Source: Bacteroidales bacterium
GTDB taxonomy: Bacteria; Bacteroidota; Bacteroidia; Bacteroidales; P3
Assembly (NCBI GenBank): GCA_017439185.1
Contig: JAFRTM010000014.1
Span: forward strand, 62,001-126,000
Reading direction: 5' to 3'
DNA length: 64,000 bases
Every line of letters begins with the position of its first letter. Position 1 is the first letter of the stretch. The position numbers and the translations under genes are program-made. The notes beneath the pieces were generated by a model that searched no databases, was not told where the DNA came from, and saw only the letters and a program-made list of their open reading frames with translations. This document shows positions 61,955 to 64,000 of the stretch, piece after piece.

Positions 61955-62044
61955 CTATCTCTTCTTATGACGATTCTTGCGCAGACGTTTTTTGCGCTTG
62001 TGGGTCGACATCTTGTGCCTCTTGTGTTTCTTTCCGTTAGGCAT
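61955..62044 (-). CDS. 29-residue basic protein, bS22/mS38 (AURKAIP1/COX24)-like ribosomal protein
   Basis: The peptide starts MPNGKKHKRHKMSTHKRKKR and ends RKNRHKKR, with nearly every other residue Lys, Arg or His. It fits the small KRKKRLRKNRHKK-type proteins conserved in Bacteroidetes and assigned to the AURKAIP1/COX24 (mS38/bS22) group of small-subunit proteins. The gene lies 32 bp downstream of HU and upstream of rng, a translation-related neighbourhood. At 90 bp it is easily missed. Ribosome association is inferred from family similarity. Confidence 0.82.
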   Translation of the reverse strand: MPNGKKHKRHKMSTHKRKKRLRKNRHKKR

Positions 62045-62076
62045 AGTTTCTATTATTTATTTGTTATACTTATTTC

Positions 62077-62376
62077 TTATTTGTTGTCTTCGGGCTTCAC
62101 ATTGGCCTTCACCTCGTCCATGAACACTTTCGCGGGTTTGAAAGCGGGGATTTTGTGCCTCGGGATTATGATGGTCTGCTGGGCGCTGATGTTACGGCCA
62201 GTCTTCTCTGCTCTCTCTTTATTTACAAACGAGCCAAATCCTCTCAGATACACATTTTCTCCTTCTGCGAGGCTGCTTTTCACAACGCTCATGAATTCTT
62301 CTACGGTGATCTGTATCGCACCTTTCTCTATGCCGGTCTTCTGTGCTATCTCGGCAACGATCTCTGCTTTGGTCAT
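62077..62376 (-). CDS. HU/IHF family DNA-binding protein, second paralogue
   Basis: 99 residues. MTKAEIVAEIAQKTGI and VYLRGFGSFVNKERAEKTGRNISAQQTIIIPRHKIPAFKP give the two-helix base and the DNA-binding arm with RHKIPAFKP (more typical arm sequence than the HU at 12006). A clear promoter (62427-62456) precedes it. It probably shares its transcript with the 29-residue protein. Confidence 0.95.
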   Translation of the reverse strand: MTKAEIVAEIAQKTGIEKGAIQITVEEFMSVVKSSLAEGENVYLRGFGSFVNKERAEKTGRNISAQQTIIIPRHKIPAFKPAKVFMDEVKANVKPEDNK

Positions 62377-62426
62377 AGTGTGTAATGTGTTTATTTTGTT
62401 TCTATTCTTTTTAATTTTTGAGGGTG

Positions 62427-62456
62427 CAAAGGTACAAAGATTTTTCTTTTCTGCAA
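62427..62456 (-). promoter_or_regulatory. promoter of the second HU gene
   Basis: Minus strand TTG (62454-62456), 19 nt, TACCTTTG (62427-62434), an exact fit to the consensus spacing. Confidence 0.85.
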
Positions 62457-62608
62457 CCTTTTTTTTCTTTTTTTACTCCACTTTTTTCACTCTCCGCTGA
62501 TTTACAGCAGATTACAATACCACTTTTTTTTCTCCCCTCTCGCCTTTTACGCCTTTTTTGCAGTCCTCTTTATGGCTGATTTTTAGCAATTTTACGTTTT
62601 GCCGGCTG

Positions 62609-63208
62609 CTATTTTTTGTACAGTTCGGGATTGAGGCTCGGGTCGTTGTACATCTTCATCTGCCTATAGGTCTTCATCTTCTTCCTTCCCTCTCGTATAT
62701 CGTTCAGCAACAAGTCTATAGCCTCCGTGAGGTCGCTTCGCTGGCTCAGCAGCACGGCCAATTTCTGCCGGCATCGTTCCAGATGCTCGTCGCCCGCCTG
62801 CGCCCGGTCGGCCTCTATGGTGAAATGATAGATTTTCAGCGCCAGTATCGACAGGCGGTCTATTGCCCAGCCGGGAGTCTCCGTGTTCAGCGTCGCGTCC
62901 GCCTGGGGTTTTACCCCTGCGAACTCTTCCACATAGTGGTCGTCAATCTTCTCCACCAGCTGTGTCCTCTGCTGGTTCAGCGCGTCAATCCTCCTCTTCA
63001 GCCCCAACGCCTCCACCGGGTCTATGTCCGCTGGCCTTATCAGGTCCTCGAGGTGCCACTGCACCGTGTCTATCCAGTTTTTCTCCCACAGCAGAGACTC
63101 GTAGCTACCGTCCCCGTAGGGATTCTTTGTCGCCGCGTCGATGTCGTCCTTCTTGTGGTAGTCTTCCACCTGCCTCTCGAACAGGCTGTATATTTCTTTT
63201 GCTGTCAT
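62609..63208 (-). CDS. DUF4254 protein
   Basis: 199 residues, all-helical and hydrophilic, with no signal peptide. LLWEKNWIDTVQWHLEDLIRP, GWAIDRLSILALKIYHF and the basic C-terminus MKTYRQMKMYNDPSLNPELY match DUF4254, found in Bacteroidetes beside LPS and glycosyltransferase genes. Function unknown. It begins 10 bp after the histidine kinase stop, so it may be co-transcribed with it. Confidence 0.85.
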   Translation of the reverse strand: MTAKEIYSLFERQVEDYHKKDDIDAATKNPYGDGSYESLLWEKNWIDTVQWHLEDLIRPADIDPVEALGLKRRIDALNQQRTQLVEKIDDHYVEEFAGVKPQADATLNTETPGWAIDRLSILALKIYHFTIEADRAQAGDEHLERCRQKLAVLLSQRSDLTEAIDLLLNDIREGRKKMKTYRQMKMYNDPSLNPELYKK

Positions 63209-63218
63209 CGTGTATTCT

Positions 63219-64000
63219 TTATTTATTGTTAATAGCCGCTACCGGCAACTTTATCGTAAACGTGGAACCCTCGCCCAGCTTCGACCCTATCTCCAACTTC
63301 CCGTGGTGCGCCTTCACCACCTGCTGCACATACGACAGGCCGATTCCGAATCCTTTCACGTCGTGTCTGTCGCCCGTCCCCACCCTGTAGAACGTCTCCG
63401 TGATGTGCTTCAGGTCCTCCTTCGAGATTCCCAATCCTTTGTCGCTGATGCTTATGCACACCCACTTCCCGTCCACTCGCGTCCTCGCCGTTATCGTAGG
63501 ATGTTCGGGCGAATATTTTATTGCATTGTCAATCAAGTTGCTCACCGCATTGGTCAGGTGCTCCACATCCGCCACCACCGCCGGCAGTCCGCTCCCGAGT
63601 TCCAGGCTCTGGCTTCCTCCTGCCTTCTCCACCCTCACCTCGGCTCTTCTCATCTCCTTCTCAACCAGCTGGTTCACGTCAACCTCGCTGTATCTCAGCG
63701 TAAACTTCTTCCTCGCCATCCGCGAATTCCTCAACACACTCTCCACCAGCTGCAGCATCCGCTCGTTCTCCGAGTGTATCACCTGCAGGTGTTGCTGCTG
63801 CTGCTCGCTGTCGAGGTCGCGGCACTCCTGCAGGAACGAACTTTCCAGCCTTATCGTCGTGATCGGCGTCTTCAGCTCGTGCGTCATATTGTTTATGAAA
63901 TTCTGCCTCATCGCCTCTACCTTTCTCTGGTTCTGCAGCGTCCGCGCCGTGATCACATACGAGATGCTGATTATCACAATCAGCAGTATCGACATATAAA
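63219..64000 (-). CDS. sensor histidine kinase, N-terminus cut by the window edge
   Basis: About 260 residues visible. A transmembrane helix at the start (ILLIVIISISYVITA) leads into the dimerisation domain with the phospho-acceptor His in MTHELKTPI, then the ATPase domain: N box NLIDNAIKYS, G1 DKGLGI, F box FYRV, G2 GFGIGLSYVQQ. All key residues are present. The sensor part lies beyond base 64000, and no response regulator is in the window. Confidence 0.93.
   Translation of the reverse strand, partial: YMSILLIVIISISYVITARTLQNQRKVEAMRQNFINNMTHELKTPITTIRLESSFLQECRDLDSEQQQQHLQVIHSENERMLQLVESVLRNSRMARKKFTLRYSEVDVNQLVEKEMRRAEVRVEKAGGSQSLELGSGLPAVVADVEHLTNAVSNLIDNAIKYSPEHPTITARTRVDGKWVCISISDKGLGISKEDLKHITETFYRVGTGDRHDVKGFGIGLSYVQQVVKAHHGKLEIGSKLGEGSTFTIKLPVAAINNK

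Overview
The window looks like a chromosome segment of a member of the Bacteroidales (Bacteroidetes), most likely an anaerobic, gut-type species. Four things support this. Promoters repeatedly fit the Bacteroidetes form TTG-N18/19-TAnnTTTG. The nusB, yajC, ybbR and coaE genes are clustered. There is a type IX secretion (T9SS) type B sorting domain and many SPII lipoproteins. Typical Bacteroidetes families are present: DUF4254, a DUF4249-like lipoprotein, a PG0541-like protein and a long trigger factor. No tRNA, rRNA, transposase, phage gene or CRISPR array was recognised.

Layout. 1-11739 (minus): a probable long operon read leuS, nusB, DUF1573 lipoprotein, yajC, ybbR, coaE, a GH3/beta-lactamase fusion, a TerB-DnaJ protein and an AsmA/DUF748 protein cut by the window edge. 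12006-14072 (minus): an HU protein, then an overlapping outer-membrane barrel and lipoprotein pair. 14475-32254 (plus): a PPi-type phosphofructokinase, an EnvC-like coiled-coil/LytM protein, a 2559-residue cyclic glucan synthase-like enzyme, and a TetR, TolC, adaptor, RND pump and PII-like operon. 32469-42950 (minus): three paralogous Ig-like lipoproteins and a 2217-residue modular T9SS surface protein. 43724-48009 (plus): a six-gene operon with a ketosynthase, an acyl carrier protein, three hot-dog proteins and an FAD oxidoreductase, probably making a modified or polyunsaturated acyl product. 48139-56061 (minus): trigger factor, a DUF4249-like lipoprotein, TcdA, a GH2 protein that has lost both catalytic glutamates, and a barrel protein. 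56208-59314 (minus): kamD, kamE and one CoA-transferase subunit, part of lysine fermentation. 59507-64000 (minus): a GH25 lysozyme, RNase G/E, a 29-residue bS22/mS38-like ribosomal protein, a second HU, DUF4254, and a histidine kinase cut by the window edge.

The most unusual signal is not a gene. At least ten intergenic regions carry short degenerate arrays with a strict 11-bp period. Neighbouring units resemble each other and drift along the array. Distant arrays share blocks of sequence in either orientation, for example a 51-bp block with one mismatch, inverted, 18 kb apart. Eight of the ten lie just downstream of stop codons and two lie between divergent promoters. I know of no described element that matches. 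It is the best candidate here for an undescribed system.
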